Both the position numbers and the translations under genes were made by a program. This document shows positions 1 through 14,173 of a stretch of DNA of 64,000 bases, one piece after another. The DNA is from Paramecium octaurelia (lineage: Eukaryota; Ciliophora; Oligohymenophorea; Peniculida; Parameciidae). The notes under the pieces were generated by a model. That model was given only the letters and a program-made list of their open reading frames with translations. It had not been told where the DNA came from and made no database searches. Location of the stretch: the NCBI GenBank assembly GCA_905182995.1, contig CAJJDP010000012.1, positions 194,370 to 258,369 on the forward strand. Reading direction: 5' to 3'. Within the stretch, counting starts at the first letter, position 1, and each line of letters starts with the position of its first letter.

Positions 1-2
1 AA

Positions 3-266
3 GCTATTTAAGGCATTCTAAAATTAAATCAATATTTTCTTTTGATTATTCTGGATTTTTTGCTTATTCCCAAAGTTACCTCTAATGAATTAAAAAAAAT
101 TGAAAACTATTCATTAGATCATTCTTTTTATCAATAGCAGTTACAGCATTCTCAGCAATCCTATTAGAGTGAATTCTAATATAGTTTTATAAATTAGGTG
201 TAACTTATTTTTCGTCCAATGTTTATATTGGTGTATTCTTAGGTGTTATTACACTACCAGGACTGA
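3..266 (+). CDS. C-terminal tail of an unidentified gene (partial)
   Basis: The frame is open from the window edge to TGA at 264-266 if TAA and TAG are read as Gln. It gives about 87 residues, with a hydrophobic stretch near the start and a Q/S/Y-rich middle. A frame with only one stop codon can stay open this long by chance in AT-rich DNA, so this is a tentative gene end. I recognise no family. The start lies outside the window. Confidence 0.3.
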
Positions 267-866
267 CACATCCACCTCCTCTTAGTTACATTAATATATC
301 AATTAATTAATATTGTTTAATAATCGAATTAAAAAGAAAAATATATATTATTGTTCTTTAGAAACATGAAATTTATTTTAATTTAATTATCACTGCTTCG
401 ATAAAAAGATAAATTAATTGATCGCTAATTAAGCAGCTAAAACTATGATAAATTAATAAATTACATATTATTTAATAAACAAATCCTTTTGCAATTACAA
501 ATTTTCCACTCATAAGTAAACTATGAATTTTTTAGTTCTAATAAATACTTGAGTGCTTTTAATCTACAAAAGACTGAACGGTGAAGAGATTTAAATAGAA
601 TTTATTTATGGCTTTACTTTCAAAAGATTTAAATATAATTTTTAGTTAAAATTAATGTCATTTAATAGGGAATATTATTGATTGTAAGTTTTTAAATTGT
701 AAGACGCAAATGAAGCACTTTAATCTATAGTTATTTCAAATAAATTTATAAATATGTGCCGCCTATTATGAGAAATTAATCCTTCTAAATATATAATATA
801 ATTTTTTAAACAGCGAGTTAATTCTTTATATATAATTTTAATTTATAAAAATATTTATTAAAACAA
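267..866. other. intergenic, no gene seen
   Basis: AT-rich spacer of about 600 bp between the putative gene tail and the SP-RING-like gene. Reading frames are interrupted by TGA at short intervals. I see no RNA gene or repeat. Confidence 0.5.
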
Positions 867-1736
867 ATGCTTAATACTGGAAACACAAATAGTCATAATA
901 ATAATTCAAATGATTAATATATTGCTCTTAATCCATAAAGTTATGATTAATAAAAGAAAATCATCTTATTTGAATTTGATTCTGGAAAATTAGATAATAC
1001 ATTGATAATCCTTGTATCATTTTTATAATAACTGTCTAATATCAAAACTATTCCAATTAATGTATTACAAAAATGCAAAGGTTAGCTGGATAAAATTTAT
1101 AAATTAATTTAAGAAGTAGAACTTAAAATAAATTCTCTTTAACATAATTTTTCTCAAGAATAAACTATTATATCAAAGGAGAACTATGATACAGAGTATA
1201 CAAAATAAAGAAAATAAATGTTTCACTAATAACCATAAAATGAAGGAGATTCAAGTGTGATTTCAAATTTGGCTTCTTCAATATTGATAAATTCAGAAGC
1301 AGACTTAAAGAAGATTTAATAGTAAAATGTAGTGGATGCAAAGCCTAATCAATCATATATACCTTAAGGTTGTATCATAAATTTTTCATATGCTAAGAAT
1401 AATTAATCAGATTACTAATTTATGTTGTATTTGCTAATGGAATAAAATCTTAAAGTTAATAAATTATCGCTCTCATGTCTTGGCAATGTGAAAATTAAAC
1501 GTTCAGATTTAACTACCTTGTCTAATAAAAATAAATTTGATTTGTTACTAAATTAATAATTGGAACACATTTTTTCAAATATTAAGCGAAAAGCCTTTAA
1601 TAATGAATTTAAAGTCCTTAGTTGTTCAAACACTTTTTGCAGTTTTAAGTGCTTTGAAAATGTACAAGTTAATAATACAAACAAAAACCATGTATTTTCT
1701 TATTGTCCTCTTTGCGAGGAATAGTCTGTAGTATGA
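867..1736 (+). CDS. SP-RING (MIZ)-like zinc-finger protein
   Basis: Single-exon gene of 289 codons, ATG at 867 and TGA at 1734-1736. The N-terminal two thirds is polar, N/Q/K-rich and without domains I know. The last 50 residues hold a Cys pattern ending CSNTFCSFKCF ... YCPLCEE. This resembles the C-terminal half of the SP-RING of PIAS/Siz/Mms21 SUMO E3 ligases (C-x-H-x2-CF ... CPxC). The usual His appears replaced, so the assignment is a resemblance only. If right, the role would be SUMO ligation in the nucleus; that is inference. The next gene starts 105 bp downstream on the same strand. Confidence 0.45.
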
Positions 1737-1841
1737 TTTTATTAATATTGAGTTAATAATGATGATTAATTTTTTATTATATTGAAGTCACATCTCTTCA
1801 GAAAATAGATTTATATATATATTTATATAAATATTTATTTC

Positions 1842-4734
1842 ATGGATTTGATTACAACTAATAAATCAATAGTCTGTATATTGGGGGATTATAAGGAGAA
1901 ACTCAAAAATCAACTAAGTAATTTTGAAGGCGGAATGCAATAGTAGATTTCATATTAATGAACTTAGATTTATAATATTGCTAGAATTGGAATACAAGAA
2001 ATTAGCTCATTAAGGAGGTGGTATTATGAAATTGTCTTGGTTGAATAAACTTAAAACAGTAATTTTAGTAATTAATATAATAGTTTCCATCTGTTGTAAT
2101 TTGGATTTACGATATTTCAGAATGTATTGATTCTATTAATTATAGCTGAAAAACTTAATAGCTTATTAGACAACTATAATTCTTTAAAGCAGACACTCTT
2201 ATTGGCTAAGAAGTTTCAACCCAAAATCATAATCATACTTACGGGTAGAAATGTGGGAGGCTTTGATTTCAATTATTTAAAAAAGGAAATAGATTTAAGA
2301 AAAGTGTTTGCAGTAGAATTTGAGAACATTGGACAATAATTAAAAAGGTACATAAGATGATTTAATTGATAAGATTAAAAAAAATGATTGTTGAGGATTC
2401 GTAAAATTTTTATTAGGAACTCTTCAACAGATATAAGGCAGATGCTAGTAATTTATAGAAGCAAGAAATGAGCGATTAAAAGTTGATTCTTGAAATTAAG
2501 AAGACTTTGATTAGTGAAATTGAGAATAATAGTAAGAAAACAAATAAGCATCTGTAACAATCATATGAGATTGTCACATAACTTGCCTCAAAAAGAAGAG
2601 AACTATTAACATTCACTGAAGACAACTCTTTTTATTTGTCATATGAACTGCTACTATAAGCAGAAGAATATAGAGAAGTATTGTTTATTTGTGAGATAGC
2701 AAGATTGCTGATCAATTGAGATTCAAGTTATTTAGAAACCTAGAATACTAAGATGTCATTTAATAATTTGAAATTCATTTTAAGACTTTTAAAAATATTA
2801 TCTAATACAATCTATTTGATATTCAAGAATATTTGTGGAGAGTAAAGATCTTTACATCAATTATTAGATTTTTAGAATCAAAGATTTTAACTGTTAATTA
2901 TAATGTAGTCTATAACTATTGTTAAGTAATCTTGTATAATTATCATAGACAACCCTTTTATCATATATAAAATTATTAAATCTGGGATAGTAATAAACAA
3001 ATGCATAGATGGAATAATATGGTTGTTAGATATATAAATCAGAACCTGAGTTTTTAGGGAGACCAAATTACGTAATCAGAGAAAATGATCAAATCATAGA
3101 GATAAAGAGTGAAAAAAAGAGATACTATTATTAATAGATAATGAATTTTAGGCAAAAGGAGATCGAATTAGCTCCAGATGTTTCATTTATTTTTGATATC
3201 TGGAAATAATACAATGACAATGGTTAAGTTACTTATTAATATACAAATATTTATTTTAAATATTTGCAAATCTTGATCCAAAAAAACTTTGATTTGAAAC
3301 TACAAATCCAAGACAATTTGATTTAATTTGGATTGATAGAAGAATACAAAAATTTAATATACCTTCAATATCAAACAGCTCCACTTATTAAATAGATTTA
3401 ATTGTTAAGTGAGATATTGCTTTATGAGCAAAGCAAAATTACAGATATTAAAAAATTAGCCTCCTAATTAACTGAAAAATTAGACATAGTTGTGCCAGCA
3501 AATTCATTTATCTCTATTTCTAAATTAGAATCAGATGAATCATTTGTCTAGTTAAAAATTGAAATGAATATCAACTAGTAAATTTTGGATTTGATTGAGA
3601 CTGGAATTATTTACTGTAGAAATTATGAAATCGAATTTATTGCTACTCAAAATTCAGTTTTATAAACTGATAAAGCTATTGAAAAACCTGTTTAAATTAA
3701 ACTGTTTGGAAAATATTTGTAATAAATACTTTTTATTTTATAGGGATAAATTATCTGTCACAATCATTTGTCAAGATGTTGACTTATTTTCAAACAAGTA
3801 CAAAGTTAGCTATTTGTCCTAAAAATAAAGAGATCCTCCCATCATCAATTTTTCTTCTGATATCGCTTATATAAATGAAATTAATGAAATATAAGTTGAG
3901 TTAAGCTATTCAACTGAAATTGAGCTCATAGGCTTTAATTTAAACAAAAATACTTTATAGAAATTTAAAGAAACTGATAATAAGATAATAAAAACAAACA
4001 AATTTACAATTTTAATTACAGAAACCTAAATTCAAGAAAAAAATATTTGTTTTAGAATACTAGGAGACATTATTACCAAGAAAATTAAATTTATGTTTCC
4101 TTTTACATACAAAGTTAAACTTAAACAATTGAGTAGTGTATATTAAAATGCTTAAAATCGAAATAAGAATTCCGTCAGCTCTTTTAGTAGATGCAGTTTA
4201 TAATTGGAAATATACGATTTAGTTCCTGAAGAAACTGAATTTGTCCCAGTAGTAGATTTAGACTTCTACAATAAAAATAAATTTAATGTGATATTCTAAA
4301 CAAGAGAGCAAACAAGTTATTTATAATTTGGATATTTCAGGGTTAAATATTAGAGAAACTCTAACAGATATGAAATTAATGTTTATGTTAATGATGTGAT
4401 TGTGTAATCTTATTTGCAAAATGTAGAAATCATATCACCACCAACTTGCAAAACTCAACAAACTTTTGAGATTTAAGTTAAATTGAAGACTTCGGAAGCA
4501 TAGAATTTCTTCATTTAATTAAAGGACTAAGAAAAAAAACAATTTTTTGTTATGGGAAAAGTGAAATAGATGATTTGGGTAAATGATGAGGTCATTTTAT
4601 CATATCTATTATTCCCTATAGACATTGGTAAGTGTAATCTACCAGGAATATAAATTGAAATTAGATAACCTAATAATCCTATTCAATTAGTATTTGACTC
4701 ATCAGGAATGAAATCTATATTAATATTACCTTGA
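1842..4734 (+). CDS. TRAPPC10/Trs130-like TRAPP II subunit
   Basis: Seven introns join the frames: 1943-1967, 2059-2083, 2124-2145, 2348-2373, 2678-2703, 2926-2948 and 3719-3743 (25, 25, 22, 26, 26, 23 and 25 nt). The exons then total 907 codons, so the protein is 906 aa. The N-terminal part (a hydrophobic strand after VCILGD, then FPSVVIWIYD, a helical region and KIIIIL) follows the order seen in TRAPPC10. A helical middle and a beta-rich C-terminal half, with repeated Ig-like strands, also fit that family. TRAPP II is a Rab GTPase exchange factor at the Golgi. No single diagnostic motif proves the call. Another TRAPPC-like coat or tether subunit is the main alternative. The gene model is strong; the product is moderate. 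Confidence 0.5.
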
Positions 4735-5177
4735 AATGATAATTTTATGAATTCTATTTTAGAGAAAAAGGATGCTCAAATAAAAATTCATTTTTCTTCA
4801 ATATAGAATTTTATTTGATATAATAATAATAAATAACCTTAAGATTATTCATTATTTCAAGAATAATTTGTTTAGTTCTTCTAAATTAATATTTATTAAA
4901 TCCTAATTAACGTTATGCTGAATTATAATTCAATATCGATTATAATGATGTTACTAAATTAAATTTGCAACATTTCCCCGTGTGTTGCCTCCTCTAAGTG
5001 AATAAAAAACCTTCTTTTAATGAGATAAAAAGTTTAGTTATTTTGATCATAAATAATTTGAAATAAGATAATTATATATTATTAATTTAAGTTATTAGTT
5101 AGTTTAGCTTAAATAAATTTATTCTTTCAATCATGTTGCAGATAACTTAAAAGCTAATCAAAAATTATTTAGACTTA
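4735..5177. other. intergenic, no gene seen
   Basis: About 440 bp of AT-rich spacer between two co-directional genes. It must hold the 3' end of the TRAPP-like gene and the promoter of the PAS membrane protein gene. No distinct motif was recognised. Confidence 0.5.
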
Positions 5178-8100
5178 ATGACTGCATCTCCGAAAATTCA
5201 ATTATGGGACTCATTATTTAAAGGTGCACTGCTATTTTAATTTATTTTGAGAACACATTTCATTTTTCCTAAAGATGGTTGGAATGTTTGGAAATATTCG
5301 GATTTTAAATTAAATGTTCCATATATCCTCTTGTCATATTTATACTTTGAAATTTCAGACGCTATTAAAATCATTTTGATATTGATCAACATTACCCTAT
5401 TCATCTTGAGCTTTTTCAGAGTGTAAGTAGTATTTTATTACAATAACTTATTATGGAAGATATTTTACATCCCTCAAGTAGCCATGTTGGCTTATCTATC
5501 AGGAAGTATAGAACTTTCTATAATTGGTATTATGATCCTTTTCTCTATTTTAACTTTTAATTTATATTTTAATAGATCCACTAAATTTATACATAGTAAT
5601 CCTTTTATTAGGAAATTTACATAACTTACAGTAATTAATGTTATTTTGGATACAATATGTTTAATTGATTTTGAATTTCATTTGTTCTAATAGATAATGC
5701 TTCTTTTTCAAGGAGTTTCCTTGTGTTTGGATGTCATTATTTTCAAACCCTATCGACTGCAATACAACAAATTAGCATTCTAATATAATTTTTTATATAG
5801 TGCAATAGTAATAGTAAACTCAATTTCTCTGATGACTAAATCTGAGGAAAATATGTTCTATTTTACAATCCTTTTTGGAACTCTGGCATATGTTCTATCT
5901 TATTAATTGTATGACAGGAAAGCAGATGTTGATTCTCAAAACTAATTCCAAATTCTAATTCAATGCTAATAATTCTATGACTAAGAAGATATTGTACATT
6001 ACATTAAAGTAATGCAACACAAAAATAGCTGTAAAATGCTGCACAAGAACTACAACAAGGTTGACATAGTGATTTGTTAATTAGAAAACAAAATAATTCA
6101 AAGCAAAAGACTAAAATTAGATTACGAAATCTTGGAATTGGCATTGATTCATTTTTTGTGCATACATAAAGCTCCTCTAACTGCTTTGTGCAGACTAAAA
6201 CAATACTACAACATCCATTAAGATCATTCAATGTTCTTCAAAATCATATTTCCTAGTTTGCATAATTAGTTATGGACATCGGTAACAAAAGTGTAAGAGA
6301 ATATCAATTAAATAATGAAAGCTGGTTCATATTAAGATGAAAGAATATTGTCAACGAGAGACATATATGAAGCTGTTTAAGTGAGAGACAATTCCATTCC
6401 TATGATAATAAGCGTAATTGATTATAAATTGAGTTATTGGAGATAACTAATTTCTTTGATAAACAATTTCAAGAGACTTTTTCATGTAACCTCAACTCTA
6501 AGTTAAAAAATTATCTAGTGTTAAAGATAGCTTGAATAACTGTATAAATGTAAAAACTTAGAAGATATTGAACAGCCTAGAACTGTGATCGAAGTAATTA
6601 TTTTATTAATTTATTATGCAATAATAGTCAATGATTATTAATAAGCAATAAAAATGCAAAAGGTGATGAATGATATTTTAAGAACCGAAAACCTAGCAGA
6701 AGGAAAATTATTGAATGGAAATATCATGGAAAATAAGATTTGCTTATTATATTCTAGCATAGTAAAATCGCAAGGTCAAATAGTAAGAATCAATACTTAA
6801 TAAATTGCTTAATTTTGGGGTTATGAAAATGAAATGGATTTTAGGGATATCAAACACATAAATTAATTAATGCCTGACTTTTTGGCTTAAGTGCATGATT
6901 AATATTTGGAGAGATTTAAAAAGTTAGGCCATAGCATATTATTTGGAAAAAGTCGAACTGTTTTTCTCAAAGGAAAAAATAATTTCTTAATTCCAGCTGA
7001 TATTACAATAGATAACTTCTTCATAAGTTATGATGATTATATAATCACCGCTGCTTTTTCAAAAACTAAGGAGAAATGCTTATTTTTGTACTTTGATTCC
7101 AAAGGGAAAATCTTAGGAGCTAATTAATTGATGTTTAAGTTATTGACTTCAATTGATAAGACAATCACTTAAGACCAATTATCATAGGGTTACATATTTC
7201 AACTGATTCCAAAAATATTTGTTTTGATTAATGCCTATAAAACCCAGGACACAGATGTAAATCAGGAGAATAAGATAGTTTTAAAAATTGGAAATCCAAT
7301 AAAAGGGCAATTTTAAAAATTAATGAAAAGTTCAAAAGGAAGAAGTAAAAATTAAATGTATTATGCAGGCATATGGACCACCATTGATACTCACGACTAT
7401 GGTTAAGCGGGAAAGGAACCACAATATAATATCGATTTCAATCAATTAGAATAAACAAAACCTGATTGTGAACTCTTTGATGAAGGGTACTAAGAAAGAA
7501 TGCTGTAATACGTAGATGATTCTATTTAAACTACCAATTATAAAATAAATTGCTAATTAGAATACTTAGTTCTTGGATATTATAAATCAATACCATTATT
7601 TACTTTGGAGATAAATGACATAGTTACACAAACAAAAGAAGAAAATGAGGAAGAGATGGCATCAGAAGATATGATTCATGATATAGAATTATCAGATTTA
7701 AATAAATCAAGCCATCAAGTCCTGAGTTCTATTCAAAATGAAAGCTTTTAAAAAGTGAAAATTGAGGAGAATGATAAATTGTAATAATATCCAGAGGTAT
7801 CTCTGATTAGAGGGAAATACGATTAATCATTTTTTGATTAATTATAGGATTCCTCTAGATAAATCTTAGCTCCTTTTTCATAACGAGCTACTTTTAATCT
7901 TATTAAGCATAAAAGTGTCAATGACGATTCAAAGTATTTAGAGGATGATTTTAAAATCCTTAAATAATAGTAAGAGCTTAGTTATGAATAACACAATAAT
8001 GCAGATCAATTCTAGTATTCTAAGCATAAAACAGTACTAGATTAGTTATAGGAGAAGTAATCTTCAGCAGGTAAAAACTGCCAACTCAATAATATATAAG

Positions 8101-9998
8101 ATTTTCAAGCAGTTAATTCAGCTGGATCAATTGCTAGGAGAACTAAAAACCACCATCATGATTTATTGAAACAAAAGTCTCGTTCAAAAGTCAAACCTAT
8201 TTAATTAAGCTTAATTTTATTTATCGATTTATTGATAGTGTTGAGCATAATCACGTTTAATATTTTCACAATTTTAACACTCAATACAAAAAAATAAAAT
8301 AGCAACAATTTACTAATTGAATTGCAGGCTCCCTTTATCTACAATAGTTATTATTGTGAATTGACTTCTCATGATATTATTTTTAAATTGTCTTAAATTT
8401 AAGGAATTGAATTTAGTTAAGATTTACTAGATACTATAAAAAGTAGATTTATTAAAATTCAATACTTATAAAATATGTCCAAATTTTATTAGGTATTTTC
8501 AGAAATCGAAGAGGAAGGGAATATTTTAAATTAAAACATTTCTTTACATTATATTGACGCACCAGACAATTCAAATATGACTTTTACATTCTTTTACAAT
8601 CAAATAAAAATATATTTTTCACTAATAATCCAATTTTATTAAGAATACAATGTTAATAATTTTGATGATTACTTCTTTTAGCAGTCCTTATTTTAGACTT
8701 TAAATTTAAATGACAGTTCATAATTATTTAGACTATTGCTTAAATAATTAATTGATAAATTTTATGATCATATAGATAACAACGATGAATTAATTCTTAA
8801 TTTATTTATCATCCAAACAATCCTGTAATTTTCACTCATTATAATTCAATTCCTTGTTTTATTAGACCTTCTTAAGATTTATAGAAAGATTATTCATTTA
8901 AATTGTAGATTATATGAAAAAGATGTATTAATTGCCATATAGAGATTACAAGCTGTACGAGATATATTATTTGATAAATATTCTCTGAATTGGAAAAAGG
9001 CTGACTATATTCATATTGTTTATTAGCCTTAAACTGAATAATAACCTAAGAATGGAAAATAAAATAAGACTACCCTATTGTCCTCTCGATTACAGCAACA
9101 AAATTTTAATATCTTTACAACATCAGCATTTCTACTCGTTCTTTTGCTAATAATTTTACTAGTTAATATAGGAGGATTTCTATTGAATTCCCAAAAACAA
9201 AAATAACTCAAGCCATCATTTCTGTTAACAGCCGAATTCCATCATTTCACATTACAAGTTGATTCTATTTTGAGTAATGCCATGAGAATAAAAAGCCAAA
9301 ACATAATTTTAAGCAACAATACTTTGACAAATAAGCTTAATCCAAGAATTCTAAAATAAGCTATCAATTATTTTCAAGATGAAAAATATTAGAATCTAAG
9401 TGATTTTAAGGATTTAGTTAATTCTTTTCAATAGAGTTAAATTCAAATCATACAAATGCTCATTGAAGATCCAAATATTGACCCTTCAAAGGCGGGGGTT
9501 CTGAATGAAATATTTTTCTAAGATTTATGCCCTTCAATATGCCCCAATTCATCAAACATTAAGGATAATTGCACATATCTCTATAACAAAGGGATAATTG
9601 GGATATATACTAAGATGTCTAATTTCCTGACAACTTCATACAATTACGAATTGGAAATGGAAAGGATAGATCCTGATTCCAAGGCATCATTGGAAGTATT
9701 GAATTCTGTCGATTTCAATTAAATCTTTGGCAGGTATTTCACGAATACCAAAATGGCATTTGAAAAATTTGGAAATGAAATATTGGATCTTACAATGGGA
9801 ATAATAGAAGACAATTTTGAAGTGATTCTAATCTATTATTCGATCACTGGATGTTGTACCTTAATTATTGTAGGATTAGCCCTGATATATTTTGCAAAAA
9901 TGTAGTAGTAACAAATCAACCTGTTAAGGTTATCCTTAACAGTAATTCCATTAGAATTGATTGATTAATAAGCAATTAATATTCTTCGCTAATTATGA
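5178..9998 (+). CDS. tmcB-type polytopic membrane protein with PAS-like domain
   Basis: Apparently intronless gene of 1,606 aa. The ATG (5178), the middle and the TGA (9996-9998) share one frame. Residues about 15-270 form a cluster of roughly eight or nine membrane helices. A soluble part follows, with a PAS-like fold near residues 515-680 (QIVRIN ... AQFWGYE, then SRTVFLKGKNNFLIPADIT). A long Q/S-rich linker comes next. Four well-separated hydrophobic helices lie near 1010-1037, 1212-1232, 1318-1336 and 1552-1575. This order matches the large tmcB ('tiny macrocysts B')/PAS membrane protein family that is greatly expanded in ciliates. Function is unknown. A sensory role is inferred only from the PAS-like domain. 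Confidence 0.7.
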
Positions 9999-10186
9999 AA
10001 ATTAATCATTAATTTATTTAAAATATTTAAATAAAATATCTCCAAACACTAAGAGTCTCAGATCAAGGCTCATAGTTTTCATAGTTAACTTATAAATAAT
10101 GATGAAATCTTATACATTACTTATGTAAAGTGATGAATGATCCGTTCGCTGATATAAATATATATATATATTTTAAAATTTAATAA

Positions 10187-10532
10187 ATGCCTAAAGACGC
10201 TAGAGGAAAAAATAGGAAATGGGGAAATCACAAGGATAGACAATTCGAATAAGTCAACGAAGGCGAATTGATCGAATAATTAAAACATCAAGCAGAAGAT
10301 GATTCAGAAGATGATGAGGAAGTTGAATAATAGGATCAACCTTAAAAAGTTGAACAAAAAGAGGGAGCTTAAGAGGAGCAATAGTAAGAAAAAAAGAAGA
10401 AAAAGAAAAAGTAAACCAAATTTTCATGTAATTAGACGAGTGACTGCTGAGGGAGTACCAAAACCGAAAAAATAAAAGAGAAATCTTGATATGCCTGAAT
10501 CTGAAGAAGAAGACGAGTCATAATATTATTGA
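10187..10532 (+). CDS. small acidic/lysine-rich protein
   Basis: 106-aa protein from two exons with a 25-nt intron at 10411-10435 (GTA...TTAG). Splicing turns a truncated frame into one that continues to TGA at 10530-10532. It begins MPKDARGKNRKW, then has a glutamine/glutamate-rich acidic middle, a long lysine run and an acidic tail (ESEEEDES). The MPK start with alternating acidic and basic tracts loosely recalls PDAP1/HASPP28 phosphoproteins, but the conserved core of that family is not visible. A nuclear or RNA-associated role would be a guess. Confidence 0.6.
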
Positions 10533-10702
10533 ATGTGATATATAGATGATTTAATATTAACATAATTATTTAGAAGCATAATTAGAGTCTAAAGAAATAA
10601 AATGTTTGCATTTCACACACCTTTATGATTGACCACTAAATTATTCTAGAATTTAATAATAATGATTTATTTAATAGTTATATAAATGAATGGATAATCT
10701 AT

Positions 10703-12613
10703 TCATTCGAAAAATACTTCGTATGCTCTCATCACTCTTTGATACATTGTCTTATACATGACTTAATCTTCTGAATAGTTCTTTTTTCTCAATTCAAAAA
10801 ATGCTGTATAATTCACTGAACTAGAATCAGTATGTGAGAATACTGAGTCAAGAGTTAACAATATAAATAGATCATCAACGAGAACTAATGTTGGAAGAAC
10901 CTTATGAAGGGAATCCAGATTATTTCTGATTTTCACAATTTCTGGGAACAGTAATCGAGCCAGCCCTAAACTTAGATCATAAAGAACTTTAAAAAAATTC
11001 TTATTGCACTCAAAATTGGAACTCATGAATTCTTTGTTAACATTCAATTTTTAAAATGCCTTCTCATTCATAGATTGAAATTACTATAATTGGTCTTATG
11101 AAGCACTGTAAACATATTGTTAAGTGATATTTAGATCTTTCTCAAGTGCCTTTTTAATTTTCTCTCTGTCCAATCCTTCAGTTAAGAAGTTTTCCCAATC
11201 AGTATCATTAACACCTATTGGATTATTAATATCCCAACAACAATAGTATTTGAAGTTTTTATTAACTTCCATCCATTCCACTAATCCTCTATTGATGATA
11301 AGTTCAAATTTATTCAGTCCAAACCTCAGTGATTTTAGATGATCTGAAATATCTACTTTACTTCTTTCAAAAATTAATTTATTGGCTAAGGTCAATTCGT
11401 ATTCTTTAACTCTTTAAGATAATAATCTAAGGAACATACATTTACCCTTTTCAAAAGTAAGTCTGCTAATCAATTTCGAGAAAATATCTTCATTTTTTCT
11501 TTGTTTTTCTGCTTAATCAATGACCACATTAGCATTTTCATAGATTCTTTCTATTTCTTATTCTGAATGATCATTCATTTCAAAATCGAAATCGTCTATT
11601 TTCACATCATTAATATCAACTGAATCATCTTAAGGCTCATGATATTCAAAAATGTTTAATCCCATTTCCTTTAATAATTTGTTTTGAAATAAAGGACATG
11701 CAAATAGATCGTTCCAATCTATTCTGTCTTCTTCTCTATATCGCATCATTTATACAATAATTTATTGTAAAGGCTATGAAACTTGCATACCAGTTTTTGG
11801 AAACTCAATAAAGTCTCTTTTCATTAATTCCATTAATTTGATTTCACTTGCATAGAACTCTTTGTATGGATATTTCTTAAAACACATAAAATATAGAGTA
11901 GCTCCTAAACTCCAAATATCACATTTATCAGTATAATCGCCTAACTTATATACAAGGATATACCTAAAATAACTTAGGGAGCAATAGTGGCTCTTGTTCC
12001 TAGATAAGAATGCAATTGGGTTTTTGAGTTATGTTATTTGGCAAATCCAAAGTCTGCTATTTTTAAGACTCCTTTTCTTATTAGGATATTTTCTGGTTTC
12101 ACATCCCGGTGGATAATTTGCTTGCTCCTGAGATATTTAAATCCATTAAGGATTTCTCCAAACTTGTACCTTATCTCCGGCTCAGTGATCTCTTTATTTT
12201 CTTTAATGAATTCGGATAGTGACTAAGATCATTAAGAATAGATTTATACTTTACCTTTTCGTTACAAAGTTCCATAACCATGTAAATCACATTTTGTAAT
12301 TTCTTAACATCATAAAGTTTGACAATATTTGGATGTTTAAGTAATTTTAGAGCACAAATCTCTTTTCTGACAGCATCCAAAGTCATTTTCTCTCTATCAC
12401 TCATTAATGCCATATTTTCTGGGAGCTCCATCTTCTTGATTGCACATTCCTTGTCATTTTCCTTATTTTATCTAAATGGGAAATGGACAACATAATTTAC
12501 GCTTAGAAATTGAATCCACGATAAACTTTGCCAAATGCCCCTTCTCCAATCACATCATCAGGGTTGTAAAAATATTTATCCAACAATATATAGTTTTTAT
12601 CATTCACTTTCAT
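10703..12613 (-). CDS. ULK/ATG1-like serine/threonine kinase
   Basis: 608 aa from four exons; introns of 29, 32 and 23 nt remove frame breaks and leave 609 codons with the stop. The N-terminal kinase domain has the glycine loop GEGAFGKVY, the ATP lysine in [13 protein letters not shown] in the catalytic loop and DFG in ADFGFAK, so it looks active. The activation-segment end is unusual (TIAPQVI rather than APE-like). A C-terminal half of about 330 residues is helical with no known domain. Sequence style and architecture fit the large ULK/ATG1-like group of ciliates. A role in autophagy or cilia would be inference. The gene is convergent with the small charged-protein gene, and its start lies 79 bp from the divergent gene at 12693. 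Confidence 0.75.
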
Positions 12614-12692
12614 GGTTTACAGTTTTTAGGATTTGCTCCTAGATTTCTCATTACCTGATTATTAATTTGACATTTATATTTTTAACAATCAA

Positions 12693-13985
12693 ATGTACGA
12701 TCACCCCTAAAATGGTTTAATGGAAGCCCACTCCTTCAACTTGGACTCTCTATCTTAGGATATTCATCAAATCAAGCAAACCCTCTAAGGTTGGACAACC
12801 ATTTTCAGTCAACTGATGGAAATCACAATTGAAACCCATAAGCAGAATCAATGCAATGTAAATCCTTGCTCTCTATTTAATAAGACATCGTTATTGTAAT
12901 AGTTAATGGCAACTCAACAGCGCAGACACAAACATTCGTAGGCCAAAGATCAATTAAAATTGTCCCCAATAAGACCTAATAAAACCGAACCAGATGAGGT
13001 AATCAAACCAGAAAACTTTTCTAAAATATTCAATAACAATAAGAAGGTATTCATTTTATCAGACTCTCCTAGATTTCTATCATGCAACTTTAAGGCACAC
13101 CATTCGATTCAGCATTTGAAAGCATTAATAAAGAACTCGAAGAACCTTGTAGGGAAGATTAGTATTTATCCGTGCCTAAATCTATGCAAATGTCAGTCGA
13201 TTTAAACAAATAGAAGAAGAATCAGCATCTTGAATTGTAGCAACCAAAAAGCGCTAAGAATACTTATGAAAATAAACAGTTTGCATTCAATACCAAAGTT
13301 ATGCGTTCCCAGGATATCAAAGCTAACAAAGAGAATCATCAACATCATTCCTCAATGAATAAACCAGATTCCAAACGCACTCTAGACTAACCTCAATTAT
13401 CAACGGTAGTTGAGGAAAATTAGTCACCCTGCATGAGTCCAAATGAAAATAATTTCAGATGTAATCACTCGTTTTCTATTTTAGATTCCATTGCTTAATC
13501 TCATCGACAATATGATTAATGCAGTACTGCTAAAACATCGTAAAATAGTTAGAGACCTCTTAATTATTTTCAACAATAACAACTTCAATCAGAAAACAAT
13601 AGATCCTCTTCAAAGTCTTGCTATGGCAATCAATAGGCATAAATCTTATCCAATAATACCAATGTCATTAATTAACAGCAGCAGCAGAATCCTTAGCAAT
13701 CAGCATAATAAAATCCTTTCTTAAATAGTCTCAATAATGGGAGCACTAAAAACATTAAATAAGCTCAGACTTCTACAAGTAACATTCCTTTTAAATAGTA
13801 ATTTGAAATTATGAACCAAGTAAGTTATATTATATATTTAGATTTCAAATTAAAGAGCTAAAAGTTACAGCGAGCAAAATTGTAAGAAGTAGTTAAGCAA
13901 GCGTTGTTTAGACATTGATCTCTTTGATAAATAATATGAGACTAGCTAGGAGTTAATTTGGAAAGCTTAAAAGACAAAGAAATGA
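12693..13985 (+). CDS. Q/N/S-rich protein of unknown function
   Basis: 414 aa from three exons (introns of 26 and 22 nt, both GTA...TAG; the second lies just before the last exon). The sequence is low in hydrophobic residues and rich in Q, N, S and K. It has a short helical N-terminus (DIHQIKQTLQGWTTIF), a CNHSFS patch and poly-Q runs encoded by mixed CAA, CAG, TAA and TAG. No domain is recognised and disorder seems likely. It is divergent from the ULK-like kinase gene over a 79-bp shared promoter. Confidence 0.7.
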
Positions 13986-14173
13986 TTACTATTATTATAT
14001 AATGTAAATTTAATAATGTTTCAACTTTATTTATTATATATCTTTACCATCCTTTTTTTAATTATTTCTGGATCTCTTTTTCTACTCAACATAGAGAATG
14101 CTATTAATATCCTATAAGTTAAATAAGTTTAAAAGAATTCTAAATATAATATAATAATAATAATAAATAAAAT

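Noticed and set aside
7228-7422. Minus-strand 64-aa frame within the PAS membrane protein gene
   Set aside because: Antisense shadow of a long intact plus-strand gene.
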